43,824 nt of DNA from Yersinia artesiana (GCF_902726545.1 NZ_CACVAD010000040.1:1-43824); one strand, 5' to 3'; positions 7,555 through 16,759 are shown, counted from the first letter of the stretch. Numbers and translations are program-made. Notes: generated by a model not told the origin, from the sequence alone.

Positions 7555-7671
7555 TATTGCACCCTGAAATATAAAAATGGATCCCCATGCCCCGCGCGGT
7601 TGGCGTTGTAGTTAGACCGCAATATCAACCACAAAGGGTAATCCACAAAAAGCACAAAGGAACTCCCACTT

Positions 7672-8415
7672 ATGAAGTCACTTGTCAAAGTTTCATTGGC
7701 CGCTCTCGCACTGGCCTTTGCCATTAACTCCCACGCCGCAGAAAAAGAACTGATTGTTGCCACAGACACCGCGTTCGTTCCTTTTGAGTTCAAACAAGGG
7801 GATAAATATGTCGGTTTCGATATCGACTTATGGGATGCTATCGCGAAGAAACTGGATCTGAAATACACCCTGAAACCAATGGATTTCAGTGGCATCATTC
7901 CGGCGTTGCAAACCAAAAACGTGGATCTGGCTCTGGCCGGGATCACCATTACCGACGAGCGTAAAAAAGCAGTCGATTTCTCTGATGGCTATTACAACAG
8001 CGGCCTGCTGGTGATGGTTAAAGCGAATAATAACGACATCAAAGGCGAAGCTGATCTGGCAGGCAAAGTGCTGGCAGTGAAAAGCGGCACCGGCTCTGTC
8101 GATTATGCTAAAGCCAACATCAAAACCAAAGACCTGCGCCAATTCCCGAATATCGACAATGCGTATTTAGAGTTAGGTACAGGCAATGCTGATGCTGTTT
8201 TACACGACACCCCCAACATCCTTTACTTCATCAAAACTGCCGGTAATGGCCAGTTCAAAGCCGTGGGCGATTCCATTAAAGCTCAACAGTATGGTGTCGC
8301 ATTCCCACAAGGCAGTGACCTGCGTGAAAAAGTTAACGCAGCGCTGAAATCCCTGAAAGAAGACGGCACTTACGCTGCAATTTATAAAAAATGGTTTGGC
8401 GTAGAACCTAAGTAA
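7672..8415 (+). CDS. glnH: glutamine ABC transporter, periplasmic binding protein
   Basis: A 247-residue family 3 solute-binding protein with a 22-residue signal peptide (cleavage after NSHA). The mature part begins [18 protein letters not shown] and contains the ligand-binding segments [34 protein letters not shown] and [10 protein letters not shown]. It delivers glutamine to GlnPQ. First gene of glnHPQ, downstream of a sigma54 promoter and NtrC sites, so induction by nitrogen limitation is expected. The AAGGAAC ribosome site lies about 10 bases before the ATG. Confidence 0.95.
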   Translation: MKSLVKVSLAALALAFAINSHAAEKELIVATDTAFVPFEFKQGDKYVGFDIDLWDAIAKKLDLKYTLKPMDFSGIIPALQTKNVDLALAGITITDERKKAVDFSDGYYNSGLLVMVKANNNDIKGEADLAGKVLAVKSGTGSVDYAKANIKTKDLRQFPNIDNAYLELGTGNADAVLHDTPNILYFIKTAGNGQFKAVGDSIKAQQYGVAFPQGSDLREKVNAALKSLKEDGTYAAIYKKWFGVEPK

Positions 8416-8432
8416 TTCATTTTTAAAATTTT

Positions 8433-8467
8433 TATACTCTGAAATTTCGAAGAATGACGAGAGTATA
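8433..8467 (+). other. intercistronic hairpin glnH-glnP
   Basis: TATACTCT (8433-8440) pairs with AGAGTATA (8460-8467); the loop contains GAAATTTC. With no T-run it probably protects the glnH mRNA 3' end and lets the binding protein be made in excess over GlnPQ. Confidence 0.6.
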
Positions 8468-8483
8468 GACCAGGAGAATATCC

Positions 8484-9140
8484 ATGCAGTTTGAATGGAG
8501 CGCTATTTGGCCCGCCATCCCAATCCTGCTTGAAGGCGCCAAGTTAACCCTATGGATTTCGGTCCTGGGGTTGCTTGGCGGCCTGATTATTGGGGTTATA
8601 GCAGGTTTTGCCCGCGCCTATGGCGGTTGGCTGAGCAGCAATATCGCATTAGTGTTTATTGAGCTAATCCGTGGCACGCCAATTGTGGTGCAGGTGATGT
8701 TCATCTACTTCGCGTTGCCGATGATGATGCCAGTGCGCATCGATCCCTTCACCGCAGCCGTGGTGACGATCATCATTAACTCAGGCGCATACATCGCGGA
8801 AATCACCCGTGGTGCGGTGCTGTCAATTCATAATGGGTTCCGTGAAGCTGGCCTGGCGTTGGGCTTGTCCAAACGCGATACCTTGCGCTACGTGATAGCC
8901 CCCTTAGCTTTGCGTCGCATGCTGCCACCATTAGGTAACCAATGGATCGTCAGCATCAAAGACACCTCACTGTTCATCGTGATTGGCGTAGCTGAACTGA
9001 CTCGCCAGGGTCAGGAAATTATTGCCGGTAACTTCCGCGCCATGGAAATTTGGAGTGCGGTTGCGGTTATCTACCTGATAATCACCTTGGCTCTGAGCTT
9101 CGTTCTGCGCCGGTTAGAAAGAAAACTGAAAATAATATGA
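8484..9140 (+). CDS. glnP: glutamine ABC transporter, permease
   Basis: A 218-residue inner membrane permease of the HisMQ type with about five membrane segments. The ABC-coupling EAA loop is visible as [30 protein letters not shown] (about residues 125-155), and [15 protein letters not shown] is a family signature. It forms the homodimeric channel for glutamine. An AGGAG precedes the ATG. Its stop overlaps the glnQ start by the ATGA arrangement. Confidence 0.95.
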   Translation: MQFEWSAIWPAIPILLEGAKLTLWISVLGLLGGLIIGVIAGFARAYGGWLSSNIALVFIELIRGTPIVVQVMFIYFALPMMMPVRIDPFTAAVVTIIINSGAYIAEITRGAVLSIHNGFREAGLALGLSKRDTLRYVIAPLALRRMLPPLGNQWIVSIKDTSLFIVIGVAELTRQGQEIIAGNFRAMEIWSAVAVIYLIITLALSFVLRRLERKLKII

Positions 9141-9859
9141 TTGAATTCAAAAACGTCTCCAAACACTTTGGTAAAACCCAGGTGCTCCACGACATCAATC
9201 TGAATATCACCAAGGGAGAAGTGGTGGTTATTATTGGTCCTTCCGGCTCGGGTAAGTCTACCCTGCTGCGTTGTATCAATAAGCTGGAAGTCATTACCAG
9301 TGGTCAGCTGATTGTCGATGGCCTGGATGTCAATGATCCCAAAGTTGATGAACGCCTGATTCGCCAGGAAGCAGGTATGGTATTCCAACAGTTTTATCTG
9401 TTCCCGCATTTGACTGCGTTGGAAAACGTGGCATTTGGCCCCATCCGTGTGCGTGGAGCTTCTAAGGAAGCGGCCAACAAACTCGCGATGGAGCTATTGA
9501 CCAAGGTGGGGTTGGAAGAGCGCGCTCATCATTACCCGGCAGAGCTGTCCGGTGGGCAACAGCAGCGCGTGGCTATCGCCCGTGCTCTGGCGGTCAAACC
9601 TAAGCTAATGCTGTTTGATGAGCCGACATCAGCACTGGATCCGGAATTGCGTCATGAAGTCTTGACGGTAATGAAAGATTTGGCTGAAGAAGGCATGACG
9701 ATGGTCATCGTCACCCACGAAGTGGGCTTTGCGCAAAAAGTGGCATCGCGCCTGATCTTTATCGATAAAGGCCGGGTGGCGCAGGATGGTGACCCTGATA
9801 GTTTAATTTCAAATCCACCCAGTGAACGTTTACAGGAGTTCCTGCAACACGTTTCCTGA
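9137..9859 (+). CDS. glnQ: glutamine ABC transporter, ATPase
   Basis: A 240-residue ABC ATPase, exactly the E. coli GlnQ length. Walker [10 protein letters not shown] lies at residues 34-42, the Q-loop at [10 protein letters not shown], the signature [15 protein letters not shown], Walker [13 protein letters not shown], and the H-loop in VTHEVGF. It drives glutamine import through GlnP. ATG at 9137 overlaps the glnP stop; the longer frame upstream lies inside glnP. Confidence 0.95.
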   Translation: MIEFKNVSKHFGKTQVLHDINLNITKGEVVVIIGPSGSGKSTLLRCINKLEVITSGQLIVDGLDVNDPKVDERLIRQEAGMVFQQFYLFPHLTALENVAFGPIRVRGASKEAANKLAMELLTKVGLEERAHHYPAELSGGQQQRVAIARALAVKPKLMLFDEPTSALDPELRHEVLTVMKDLAEEGMTMVIVTHEVGFAQKVASRLIFIDKGRVAQDGDPDSLISNPPSERLQEFLQHVS

Positions 9860-9895
9860 TGTGCGATTTAGCAGAGCTAAAATCACGATGTTAAA

Positions 9896-10084
9896 CGGGT
9901 ATCTTTACTGATACCCGCCTGCGCTTAATGGCAAAGCTGTTGATAACTTAGTGAGTGAAGGGTTTACCGCACCTCGGGGCACTCCGGTCGCTTACGCGAC
10001 TACGACCCCAACGGCACGATTCCCCTTCATTTGACGGTGACAGCAGTCTGTGGCGGGCATTTTTACTGATACCCGCCTTTTTTT
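9896..10084 (+). repeat. duplicated hairpin flanking a structured ~140-base element
   Basis: Hairpin A: CGGGTATC (9896-9903)/GATACCCG (9910-9917), no T-run. Hairpin B: GGCGGG (10052-10057)/CCCGCC (10072-10077), then seven T. Both share the 17-base direct repeat TTTACTGATACCCGCCT (9904-9920 and 10062-10078). Between them lies a foldable segment: outer TGAAGGG (9956-9962)/CCCTTCA (10023-10029), middle GGGG (9976-9979)/CCCC (10006-10009), and inner GTCGC (9987-9991)/GCGAC (9996-10000) with TTAC loop. This looks like a duplicated terminator around an inserted or structured RNA element. The function is unknown. Confidence 0.6.
10052..10084 (+). terminator. intrinsic terminator of glnHPQ
   Basis: A six-base-pair GC stem plus two A-T pairs beyond one mismatch, then seven T (10078-10084). 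It is the distal copy of the duplicated hairpin. Confidence 0.8.
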
Positions 10085-10098
10085 GTGCTGATGCTCAG

Positions 10099-11403
10099 TC
10101 ATATATGGGGTTGCTGATTCTTGACCTGAGAAAACGCCGTCATCAACTTCACCACATCCTGCATCCCAATATTCACCTGATGAATAACTTCACCGGCATC
10201 TTGGGTCAGAGTGACTCCGCCACCGGCCTGCTCGACACACACACCCATGCCCTTGATGGCCGCCATCACCCCGTTCTGAATCGTCTTGGTCATATGCTCG
10301 ATTTCAGTGGCTGCTTTACGCGAACTTTCTGCCAGTATGCGCACTTCACTCGCCACTACAGAAAACCCTTTACCGTGTTCACCGGCATGAGCCGCTTCTA
10401 TTGAAGCATTGATTGCCAATAAGTTAGTTTGCGAGGAAATTTTGCGAATGGCTTCAACAATAGTGCCAATCTCGTTCGAGCAACGGCCTAACTCGCTGAT
10501 AACACCTGAAGTTTCGCGAGCTACCGACTCCACTTCCTGCATACCGCGAACCGCCTGCTGGACAATCTCAGCCCCTTGCGACGCTGACCGGTCTGTGGTT
10601 AATGATAAATGGTGCACATCACGAATCAGATTCTCTTCCTGCTCCTGCTGCAACATCAATGGCGTAATATCCTGCGCGATTTTCACCACTTTCAGCACCT
10701 GCCCCTCTTTATCCATAATCGGGTTATAGCTCGCTTCCAGCCAGACACGCTGACCGCGACTGTTCATGCGCTCAAAGCGCCCAACAATGAACTCACCACG
10801 GGCTAACCGCTGCCAATGCTGACGATATTCATCGGAATGAGCGAATTCTGGAGTGCATAGAATCTGATGAGACTTATGCCGAATATCAGCCAGTGAATAA
10901 CCAATAACATTTAGCAAATTATCATTGGCATCTAAAATAATGCCTTGGGGTGTGAAGGTGATCATTCCCATTGAGCGATTTAGCGCAGCTAATAAACTCT
11001 GGTGTTCCTGAGACTGCAACATTCGCTCAGTCACATCACTGGCAAGTTTAATAATTTCCACTACCCGGCCTTGGCTATCGAGCACTGGCGTATATGTCCC
11101 TTGCAGCCAAATAATCGTGCCGTCTTTGCGAATGCGTTTAATATTATCGGTAATGGCCCGCCCTTCATTGAGCAATTGCCAATGGCGGCGGTAAGCATCA
11201 CTTTGCACATATTTCGGGTCACAAAACAGTTTATGGTGCTTCCCGAGCACCTCTTCTCGTTGATATCCCATAGCGTGTAAAAATAAGGCATTAGCGTATT
11301 TTACTGTGCCATCAGGTTTGAAAATAATCATAGGAACGGCACTATCAATCGAAGTCAGTTCGGCGCGCTTTGATACATGAGATGAGCTGAAATTGAACAA
11401 CAT
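10099..11403 (-). CDS. soluble double-PAS methyl-accepting chemotaxis-like protein
   Basis: A 434-residue protein without membrane segments: PAS domain 1 (about 15-125), PAS domain 2 (about 140-250), each ending in a PAC-type IKLASDVTER or VKIAQDIT segment, then a short chemoreceptor signalling domain (about 255-420) with the conserved tip SSQTNLLAINASIEAAHAGE. The layout and length resemble Pseudomonas BdlA (biofilm dispersal) more than transmembrane chemoreceptors or Aer. PAS domains probably bind heme or flavin; no ligand residue is assigned. ATG at 11403 follows AAGGACT; the frame extends upstream without a ribosome site. Single gene, convergent with glnQ. Confidence 0.85.
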   Translation of the reverse strand: MLFNFSSSHVSKRAELTSIDSAVPMIIFKPDGTVKYANALFLHAMGYQREEVLGKHHKLFCDPKYVQSDAYRRHWQLLNEGRAITDNIKRIRKDGTIIWLQGTYTPVLDSQGRVVEIIKLASDVTERMLQSQEHQSLLAALNRSMGMITFTPQGIILDANDNLLNVIGYSLADIRHKSHQILCTPEFAHSDEYRQHWQRLARGEFIVGRFERMNSRGQRVWLEASYNPIMDKEGQVLKVVKIAQDITPLMLQQEQEENLIRDVHHLSLTTDRSASQGAEIVQQAVRGMQEVESVARETSGVISELGRCSNEIGTIVEAIRKISSQTNLLAINASIEAAHAGEHGKGFSVVASEVRILAESSRKAATEIEHMTKTIQNGVMAAIKGMGVCVEQAGGGVTLTQDAGEVIHQVNIGMQDVVKLMTAFSQVKNQQPHI

Positions 11404-11729
11404 AAGTTGAGTCCTTATGGTGAAAGATCGTGCTACAAATAAGTCATGTGACCATTGACATGTTTGCACAACAAAACCCAGAAAACCCTTAATAGAATTT
11501 TCTTTAAGTTTTATTCTTCACCCTGGACGATGAATTAGCTGGGTAAATAAAATTAAATATGGAGAAAAAATCAAAATAAAACCTACACTTGTCGGCTATA
11601 TTGCCTAACTAATAATTATCTTAATTAGCATAGCCGAAAGTATTTGAATTGACAGCCAACTGAGCGATATTGAAATAAAACAGCAGGAAATAGGGCAATA
11701 CCCAGATAATTGAATATTGCCACCAAGCT
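11404..11729. other. non-coding gap upstream of chemoreceptor gene
   Basis: AT-rich sequence carrying the leader of the minus-strand receptor gene. I find no convincing promoter consensus, ORF or hairpin with a T-run. The right edge leads into the tandem repeats. Confidence 0.5.
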
Positions 11730-11834
11730 GCCAGTAAACGCATCCCGATGAGTCTATTTATTTTAAGGTCAACGGCAGACAGTGATTCGGATAAGTGCAC
11801 GCCGCTAACACCCCTGTAGTGTCAAGGACGAAGG
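11730..11834. repeat. intergenic structured repeat, copy 1
   Basis: It shares a 23-base left block (11730-11752) and a 55-base right block (11780-11834, one difference) with copy 2. Its 27-base middle differs from the 11-base middle of copy 2. It lacks the left pairing arm CTACAGG that copy 2 has, so the copy may be 5'-truncated. Confidence 0.8.
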
Positions 11835-11867
11835 TATGCCCAAAGTCATTGGCGCTACAGGTAGGCA

Positions 11868-11956
11868 GCCAGTAAACGCATCCCGATGAGCTGACACAAG
11901 TCAGTGATTCGGGTAAGTGCACGCCGCTAACACCCCTGTAGTGTCAAGGACGAAGG
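11868..11956. repeat. intergenic structured repeat, copy 2
   Basis: This copy folds well. CTACAGG (11855-11861) pairs with CCTGTAG (11935-11941), extendable by three G-U/G-C pairs. Inside, CCCGA pairs with TCGGG around a TGAG/TGAT internal loop and an apical CTGAC-ACAA-GTCAG hairpin. The repeat ends 3 bases before the rlmF stop codon, so it forms the rlmF 3' region. The sequence looks like a dispersed Yersinia intergenic repeat by memory, but I cannot confirm this here. Confidence 0.75.
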
Positions 11957-11959
11957 GGA

Positions 11960-12922
11960 TTACCATCGTTCAGCTTTCCAGGCCGCCTGTTGCTCCGGTG
12001 TCAGGAACGTCCATGCAACAAAGCGGCTGACTTTCTGCCCTTGAGCCATATCAATGGTTCGAACCTCAACCGCATTGGCGTAACGCAGAGCATGATAGAT
12101 AGCAGGTAATGTTGTCTTTTTAGAGATCAGTGAAGTAAACCAGAAGCAATTTTGTGCCTTGGTCGCGCTCTCTGCCACCATGCGGCTGACAAAACCTTCT
12201 TCGCCGCCCTCACACCACAGCTCACTATTTTTACCACCAAAGTTTTGCACCGGCTTGGCTGCAACTTCACTTTTACCCAGTTTGTGCAGTTTACGCCGCG
12301 TGGTGGCTGCTGCTTCTTCCGCTGAGCCATGGAACGGTGGATTACACAATGTGGCATCGTAGCGTTCATTCACCGCCAAGATACCCTCGAAAATCGCTTG
12401 TGGATTTTTTTGTTGCTTAAGTCGCAGGGTATTTTTCAATGTCGGATTCATGGATACCACCATTTTTGCCGCACTCAGGGCTTGCGAGTCAATGTCAGTC
12501 CCGGTGAAGCGCCAGCCGTATTCTCGCTGACCAATAATAGGATAAATACAGTTCGCACCCACACCAATATCCAACACAGCAATATTCTTACCTTGCGGGA
12601 TAACTCCGTCATTGCTGCTGGCTAATAAATCAGCGAGATGATGCACATAATCGGCACGACCTGGAATGGGTGGGCATAAAAAGTCAGCCGGAATATCCCA
12701 ATATTCAATGCCATAAAAATGTTTTAATAATGCCTTATTCAGCATTTTTACTGCCAGTGGGGAGGCGAAGTCGATAGAAATATCCCCGTAAGCTGTTGGT
12801 GCCAAAAAAGGGATTAGCTCGGGGCAACTCACTGAAAGAGCATCAAAGTCATAACGTGAGCGATGACGGTTGCGCGGGTGCAATCCACTTTTTTCTTTCG
12901 GGAATACTTTTTTGTTTTCCAT
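11960..12922 (-). CDS. rlmF: 23S rRNA (adenine-1618-N6)-methyltransferase
   Basis: A 320-residue SAM-dependent methyltransferase that modifies A1618 of 23S rRNA. The N-terminus contains GLHPRNRHRSRYDFDAL as in E. coli RlmF (YbiN, 308 residues). Motif I is VLDIGVGANCIYPIIG, the acidic ribose motif is FTGTDIDSQAL, and the N6-adenine catalytic motif is NPPFHGS. ATG at 12922 is preferred because AGAGAG precedes it; an in-frame ATG at 12967 has no ribosome site and would add 15 residues foreign to the family. Confidence 0.92.
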   Translation of the reverse strand: MENKKVFPKEKSGLHPRNRHRSRYDFDALSVSCPELIPFLAPTAYGDISIDFASPLAVKMLNKALLKHFYGIEYWDIPADFLCPPIPGRADYVHHLADLLASSNDGVIPQGKNIAVLDIGVGANCIYPIIGQREYGWRFTGTDIDSQALSAAKMVVSMNPTLKNTLRLKQQKNPQAIFEGILAVNERYDATLCNPPFHGSAEEAAATTRRKLHKLGKSEVAAKPVQNFGGKNSELWCEGGEEGFVSRMVAESATKAQNCFWFTSLISKKTTLPAIYHALRYANAVEVRTIDMAQGQKVSRFVAWTFLTPEQQAAWKAERW

Positions 12923-13067
12923 CGTACTGACTCTCTGATAGGCATTTTCTGGCGCGTAAGATAGCATAAATTCATGTGAAACGGGTCAGCAACACATATT
13001 GCTTGCCGTCCGAGAGAATGAAAACCTGGTAATTATAAGTCAAATATTTTGAATGAATAACTCAATT

Positions 13068-13149
13068 CTATCCGGTTTTAAAATTTCACCGAGGGCGTAA
13101 TATAGCTTCCATCGAAAGGAAACGCCCTTTCAACCTTAAAACCGAATAG
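13068..13149 (+). promoter_or_regulatory. long inverted repeat in ybiJ leader
   Basis: A 14-base arm (13068-13081) pairs with 13136-13149 with one mismatch. Within it AGGGCGT (13092-13098) pairs with ACGCCCT (13122-13128). The outer arm ends just before the AGGAATA ribosome site. It could be a two-tier RNA switch, a processing site, or an operator. Confidence 0.55.
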
Positions 13150-13158
13150 GAATACATC

Positions 13159-13419
13159 ATGAAAAACATCAAAAATTTAGTTGCAGTTATCGCCCTATCT
13201 ACTTTATCTTTCGGTAGTTTTGCTGCTGAATACGTTAGCAGCCAGGATGCGGCTAAATTAGAGCAAGTTGGTGTAATCTCCGTCAGTGGCGTCACTGACC
13301 TGAGCAGCTTGAAAGCACAACTGGCGGAAAAAGCAGATGCTGCCGGTGCTAAAGCCTTCACTATCACTTCAGCAACAGGCAATAACTTGATGCACGGTAC
13401 TGCGGTTATTTATAATTAA
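13159..13419 (+). CDS. ybiJ: periplasmic DUF1471 (YhcN/BhsA) family protein
   Basis: An 86-residue secreted small protein: signal peptide MKNIKNLVAVIALSTLSFGS to about residue 22 (FGSFA), then a DUF1471 domain ending ATGNNLMHGTAVIYN, typical of the YhcN/BhsA/McbA family. It is closest by eye to E. coli YbiJ, which lies in the same region. Members are stress-induced and affect biofilm or membrane properties; the exact function is unknown. AGGAATAC precedes the ATG. Confidence 0.85.
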   Translation: MKNIKNLVAVIALSTLSFGSFAAEYVSSQDAAKLEQVGVISVSGVTDLSSLKAQLAEKADAAGAKAFTITSATGNNLMHGTAVIYN

Positions 13420-13484
13420 TTTAACCTTAGATAGATTGCAGCAATATTGGTGGAGTTTATCAGCCCAATCGTTGCTGTGAGAGA

Positions 13485-13517
13485 AAAGGCCCATCAGCAA
13501 CCCTGATGGGCTTTTTT
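13485..13517. terminator. bidirectional terminator between ybiJ and M3 peptidase
   Basis: GCCCATCAG (13489-13497) pairs with CTGATGGGC (13503-13511), with a T6 tail on the plus side and an A4 run (13485-13488) that gives T4 on the minus side. Confidence 0.88.
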
Positions 13518-13536
13518 ATATAGAAAAAACAACACA

Positions 13537-15399
13537 CTATACTGACTTAAGCCGTGCATTTATTGCGCTCGCGAATGTGCGACACATTGCCTCATCCCCT
13601 TGCAAATTGTCAGCCAACTGTTCATCCCCATCAACCACTCGCAGAGTAACGTTTAAATCAAAATCTGCCGCCGGTTGTGGGCGTATTGCCGCCAGTTCAA
13701 TTGTTTTCTGTGCTTCACGCCAGGATTCTTCAACGGTTTGATTACACACCTTGGCCAGATAATCTGGATTGAAACCCTCTCCGGTCAAGCTGCGCAATGT
13801 CTCATCGTGACTGACACTATTACCAGGCCGCCAATAATGCTCAGCGAGATCTGGGCCAATAGCCGGGTTGTCCGTCAGATAACCATCGCGTTTGAGGAAG
13901 AATGCCCTGGTCTGCTCTACCGCCATCAATGCCAATAGATAACCTTGATAGGAGCAAGCAGATTCCATTGATAACAAATGCGGGATAGCCAATGTCGGAC
14001 GTGGACTACCGCTGACACCCAGAATTTTTAGCTCAATATCCCGAGCAAGCTGAGTCATCGCCTCTGGCGTGCATTGTGCATCATCCCACTGATATAGCTG
14101 CCATTCAAAATAGGGTACTAATAAAATATGGCGATCATTAAAAGCTCGCATAGGTTGCCGCGCCTGAATACTTTCCTGAATTAATACATCAGGAACGGAT
14201 TCACCCGCACTATTTTTAGCATAACGTTTTAACCAATCAGCATCATCAAGCAGGCTATCACAGAACATGGATTGCGTTTCGGCATAGGCCATTGAAGTTG
14301 GAGGGAATTCTTGTGAGAAACATGGCGAGTTTTGTGCAATATTAGAAAAATGAGCCGCATGACCACCTTCGTGGAATAAGGTATTTAGGCCCGAAGCACC
14401 ACTTCCTATCTGATCAGGTTTAGCCAAACTCGTGAAGTTGATCCGCGCCGGTATCCATTTTCCCTGATCAACAAAAGGCGGTACTGGCCCATGCATAAAC
14501 CCATTTTCATACTTCCCTTTGCGTACCAGCAGATCCAAATTCATCTGTGCGCCGCGAAAACCAATATGCAGCCGCTTAAAGCTATTAATCCAGCGGTCGA
14601 GTGACTCGGCAAAGGGGAAATAAGGGTCTAATTGACGGGTAACATCGCCCCCACTGGCAAAGCGGATATTCCAGGGTTCCAGCGTTTCAGGGCCTTTCTC
14701 TTCTGCTAATTGCTGCAAACTACGCAAGTTCGCCTCGCGGGTCTGCTCTTCGAAGCGCTCCAAAATGGCAAATAACTGTTCCGGTGTCATCTGTTCGGTT
14801 TTATTCACTTTGTAATCAAAGTAATTGCGGTAACCCAATTTCCGCGCAAAACGATTACGTAAACGGATTAGTTCAGGCAATCCATTGTGCAATAACCATT
14901 GTTCCAGCTCACGTAATGCCAAATGCGAACTGTATCGACATTCCGCATTTTCATTGGTGCCTTGGTTGGTCAATAACTCCCCCAAGGAAGCCGGAACCCG
15001 CTCACCGGCTGTATTTAAATGTGTCAAAGTGAAGGTTTTGCGCTGCTGGTAAAGATTTGATTCAGCAGCAATAATCTCATCAAGTAATACTTGTGCGTCC
15101 GGATCTTCAATGGCATTACAATCAAAAAAGCGATACCACCCCTGCAAGCCGTGCAGTAACTCATCCCGCTCCACGGTAGCGGGTTCACTTCCTAACTGAG
15201 CAATCAGATCACGTAATTCCTTTAAACGATGACTCTGTGCGATAAAGCGCTTATAAACCGTTTCGGCTGCGGAAAATTGCTGTGCAATATCATCTCCCCC
15301 CAACCCCATGTAGTTCTGCCAGAAAAGATCTTCTTTGGCCTGATGGACAGCCAGATAATCCTTATTCAGAGCAGTAAAGTAGTTCAATGCTTGTTGCAT
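13537..15399 (-). CDS. M3 family oligoendopeptidase
   Basis: A 620-residue cytoplasmic zinc metallopeptidase. The catalytic motif HEGGHAAHF (about residues 350-358) gives the HExxH-type zinc site, and TSMAYAETQSMF about 25 residues later supplies the third ligand glutamate. Family M3 enzymes (PepF, PrlC, Dcp) cut short peptides. The N-terminal helical part is typical of M3B oligoendopeptidases. ATG at 15399 follows AAGGAAC; the frame is open six codons upstream from a TTG. It is flanked by its own terminator and a 218-base AT-rich upstream gap. It is not the E. coli PrlC or Dcp orthologue by position. Confidence 0.85.
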   Translation of the reverse strand: MQQALNYFTALNKDYLAVHQAKEDLFWQNYMGLGGDDIAQQFSAAETVYKRFIAQSHRLKELRDLIAQLGSEPATVERDELLHGLQGWYRFFDCNAIEDPDAQVLLDEIIAAESNLYQQRKTFTLTHLNTAGERVPASLGELLTNQGTNENAECRYSSHLALRELEQWLLHNGLPELIRLRNRFARKLGYRNYFDYKVNKTEQMTPEQLFAILERFEEQTREANLRSLQQLAEEKGPETLEPWNIRFASGGDVTRQLDPYFPFAESLDRWINSFKRLHIGFRGAQMNLDLLVRKGKYENGFMHGPVPPFVDQGKWIPARINFTSLAKPDQIGSGASGLNTLFHEGGHAAHFSNIAQNSPCFSQEFPPTSMAYAETQSMFCDSLLDDADWLKRYAKNSAGESVPDVLIQESIQARQPMRAFNDRHILLVPYFEWQLYQWDDAQCTPEAMTQLARDIELKILGVSGSPRPTLAIPHLLSMESACSYQGYLLALMAVEQTRAFFLKRDGYLTDNPAIGPDLAEHYWRPGNSVSHDETLRSLTGEGFNPDYLAKVCNQTVEESWREAQKTIELAAIRPQPAADFDLNVTLRVVDGDEQLADNLQGDEAMCRTFASAINARLKSV

Positions 15400-15617
15400 A
15401 GTGTTCCTTTTCAGCAATTATTCATTAAAACCTGATTAAGACAGGAAAACCAAACGACTTATTCAGTCTATCACCGTAAAAAAAGACAACAAGCCGTGAT
15501 CACATTAAAATAAAAAACTTTATATTTTATTAAGTAAGAGTTATTTAAATAGGAAAATAGCCAGTACAAACTTAACAAAAACTAAAAGCCAATAAAATAC
15601 ACAAAACGTCATGATAA

Positions 15618-16598
15618 CTACCGAATAATGGTGATTCCGTATAAGTCATTAATCCGTTGTTGTGCAAGTTCGACTGTGTTCGCCTGCCCTGCGGCAACTA
15701 AACAACATGCCAGCTGTTTTTGGATAGAATCAGGAATAGGTAACACTCCAGCCAAACAATCTTCAATCCAGCGTGCGGTTTTAGCTGCATCTTTCGACGA
15801 GGGTAATTCAAGCTCGCCCGACTCAGGTTGGCGTTCCAGTAAAACTTGCTGCTCACCGTTATTGATATAGTGAATTGGCGGGCAACGTAGCGGGTTAGCA
15901 TAAACTTCCCCTTCAGTCCCTTGCTGCAACAAGGCGGGAGCATTAATCGCCTGGAAAAAGCCGCCGACTTTTTGCATATATTCTGGATGGGAAACACTGG
16001 CCAGGCGCAGGTGGGGTTCGTGAATAAAGGGCGCTGCCAACTTTGCCAGGGTATGGCTACTGTTTCTGACGCCCATACGCCAGCGTTGCTGTAATTGTTC
16101 GTCCAATTGAGCGGACAGCGCTGAAACGGGAATAAACACCGGCAGCCCGTTATCCAGACGCTGTTGAGCCTCTGCAGCGTTATGTGACCAGGGAATGTTT
16201 AATTGCTGGAAAATCTCGGCACTGGTCACCCGACTGCTATCTTCTGTCACGCCGTGAACCACCACGGGTAGCCCAAGACGCGCGAGCAATAACGCCAATA
16301 ACGGGGTGAGGTTGGCTTGTTTACGCGCTCCGTTGTAGCTTGGAATAACGACTGGCAATGGGCGGCCAGTGGGTACACGCAGTGACATCATCTGTTCTTG
16401 CATCGCCTGATAAAATCCCAGGATTTCCTGCTCAGATTCACCTTTAATACGAAATGCAATCAGGATCCCACCCAGTTCCAGCGCCGGTACTTGTCCTGCC
16501 AGCATGGCTTTATATAATTCGTAAGCGGTATCCTGATCCAGGTCGCGGGCATGATTTTTACCGCGCCCAATCTCTTTGATAATTTTGCTGTAATCCAT
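15618..16598 (-). CDS. ybiB: TrpD2-like nucleic-acid-binding protein YbiB
   Basis: A 326-residue member of the glycosyltransferase family 3 (anthranilate phosphoribosyltransferase fold). It starts MDYSKIIKEIGRGKNHARDL and keeps the fold's helical N-domain (AMLAGQVPALELGGILIAFRIKGES). The catalytic phosphoribosyl pyrophosphate site GTGGD of TrpD is absent. E. coli YbiB binds nucleic acids and belongs to the LexA-regulated dinG-ybiB transcript. Here aqpZ sits between them. GGAGAAAT lies 9 bases before the ATG. Confidence 0.88.
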   Translation of the reverse strand: MDYSKIIKEIGRGKNHARDLDQDTAYELYKAMLAGQVPALELGGILIAFRIKGESEQEILGFYQAMQEQMMSLRVPTGRPLPVVIPSYNGARKQANLTPLLALLLARLGLPVVVHGVTEDSSRVTSAEIFQQLNIPWSHNAAEAQQRLDNGLPVFIPVSALSAQLDEQLQQRWRMGVRNSSHTLAKLAAPFIHEPHLRLASVSHPEYMQKVGGFFQAINAPALLQQGTEGEVYANPLRCPPIHYINNGEQQVLLERQPESGELELPSSKDAAKTARWIEDCLAGVLPIPDSIQKQLACCLVAAGQANTVELAQQRINDLYGITIIR

Positions 16599-16759
16599 GG
16601 TGCGGTATTTCTCCTATCAATATTCCGTAAATATAAATCAGTTAAATATAACTGAAACTTTATCATTGATAGGGATAGATATGCCCGAAATAGTTATCAG
16701 GTTAAGTAGGGGATAAAAGCTGCGGGTAACAATATCGCTGACGACGTTAGCGGGGGAAA

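Noticed and set aside
9955-10404. 149-codon plus-strand ORF over the chemoreceptor 3' end
   Set aside because: It is mostly antisense to the chemoreceptor signalling domain and begins inside the structured repeat; no start signal.
11730-11956. CRISPR array
   Set aside because: Only two copies, of unequal middle length, with long identical blocks and no cas genes; an intergenic repeat fits better.
11730-11956. Hammerhead ribozyme (GATGAG similarity to CTGATGA)
   Set aside because: The second core element GAAA and the third stem are not in the required positions.
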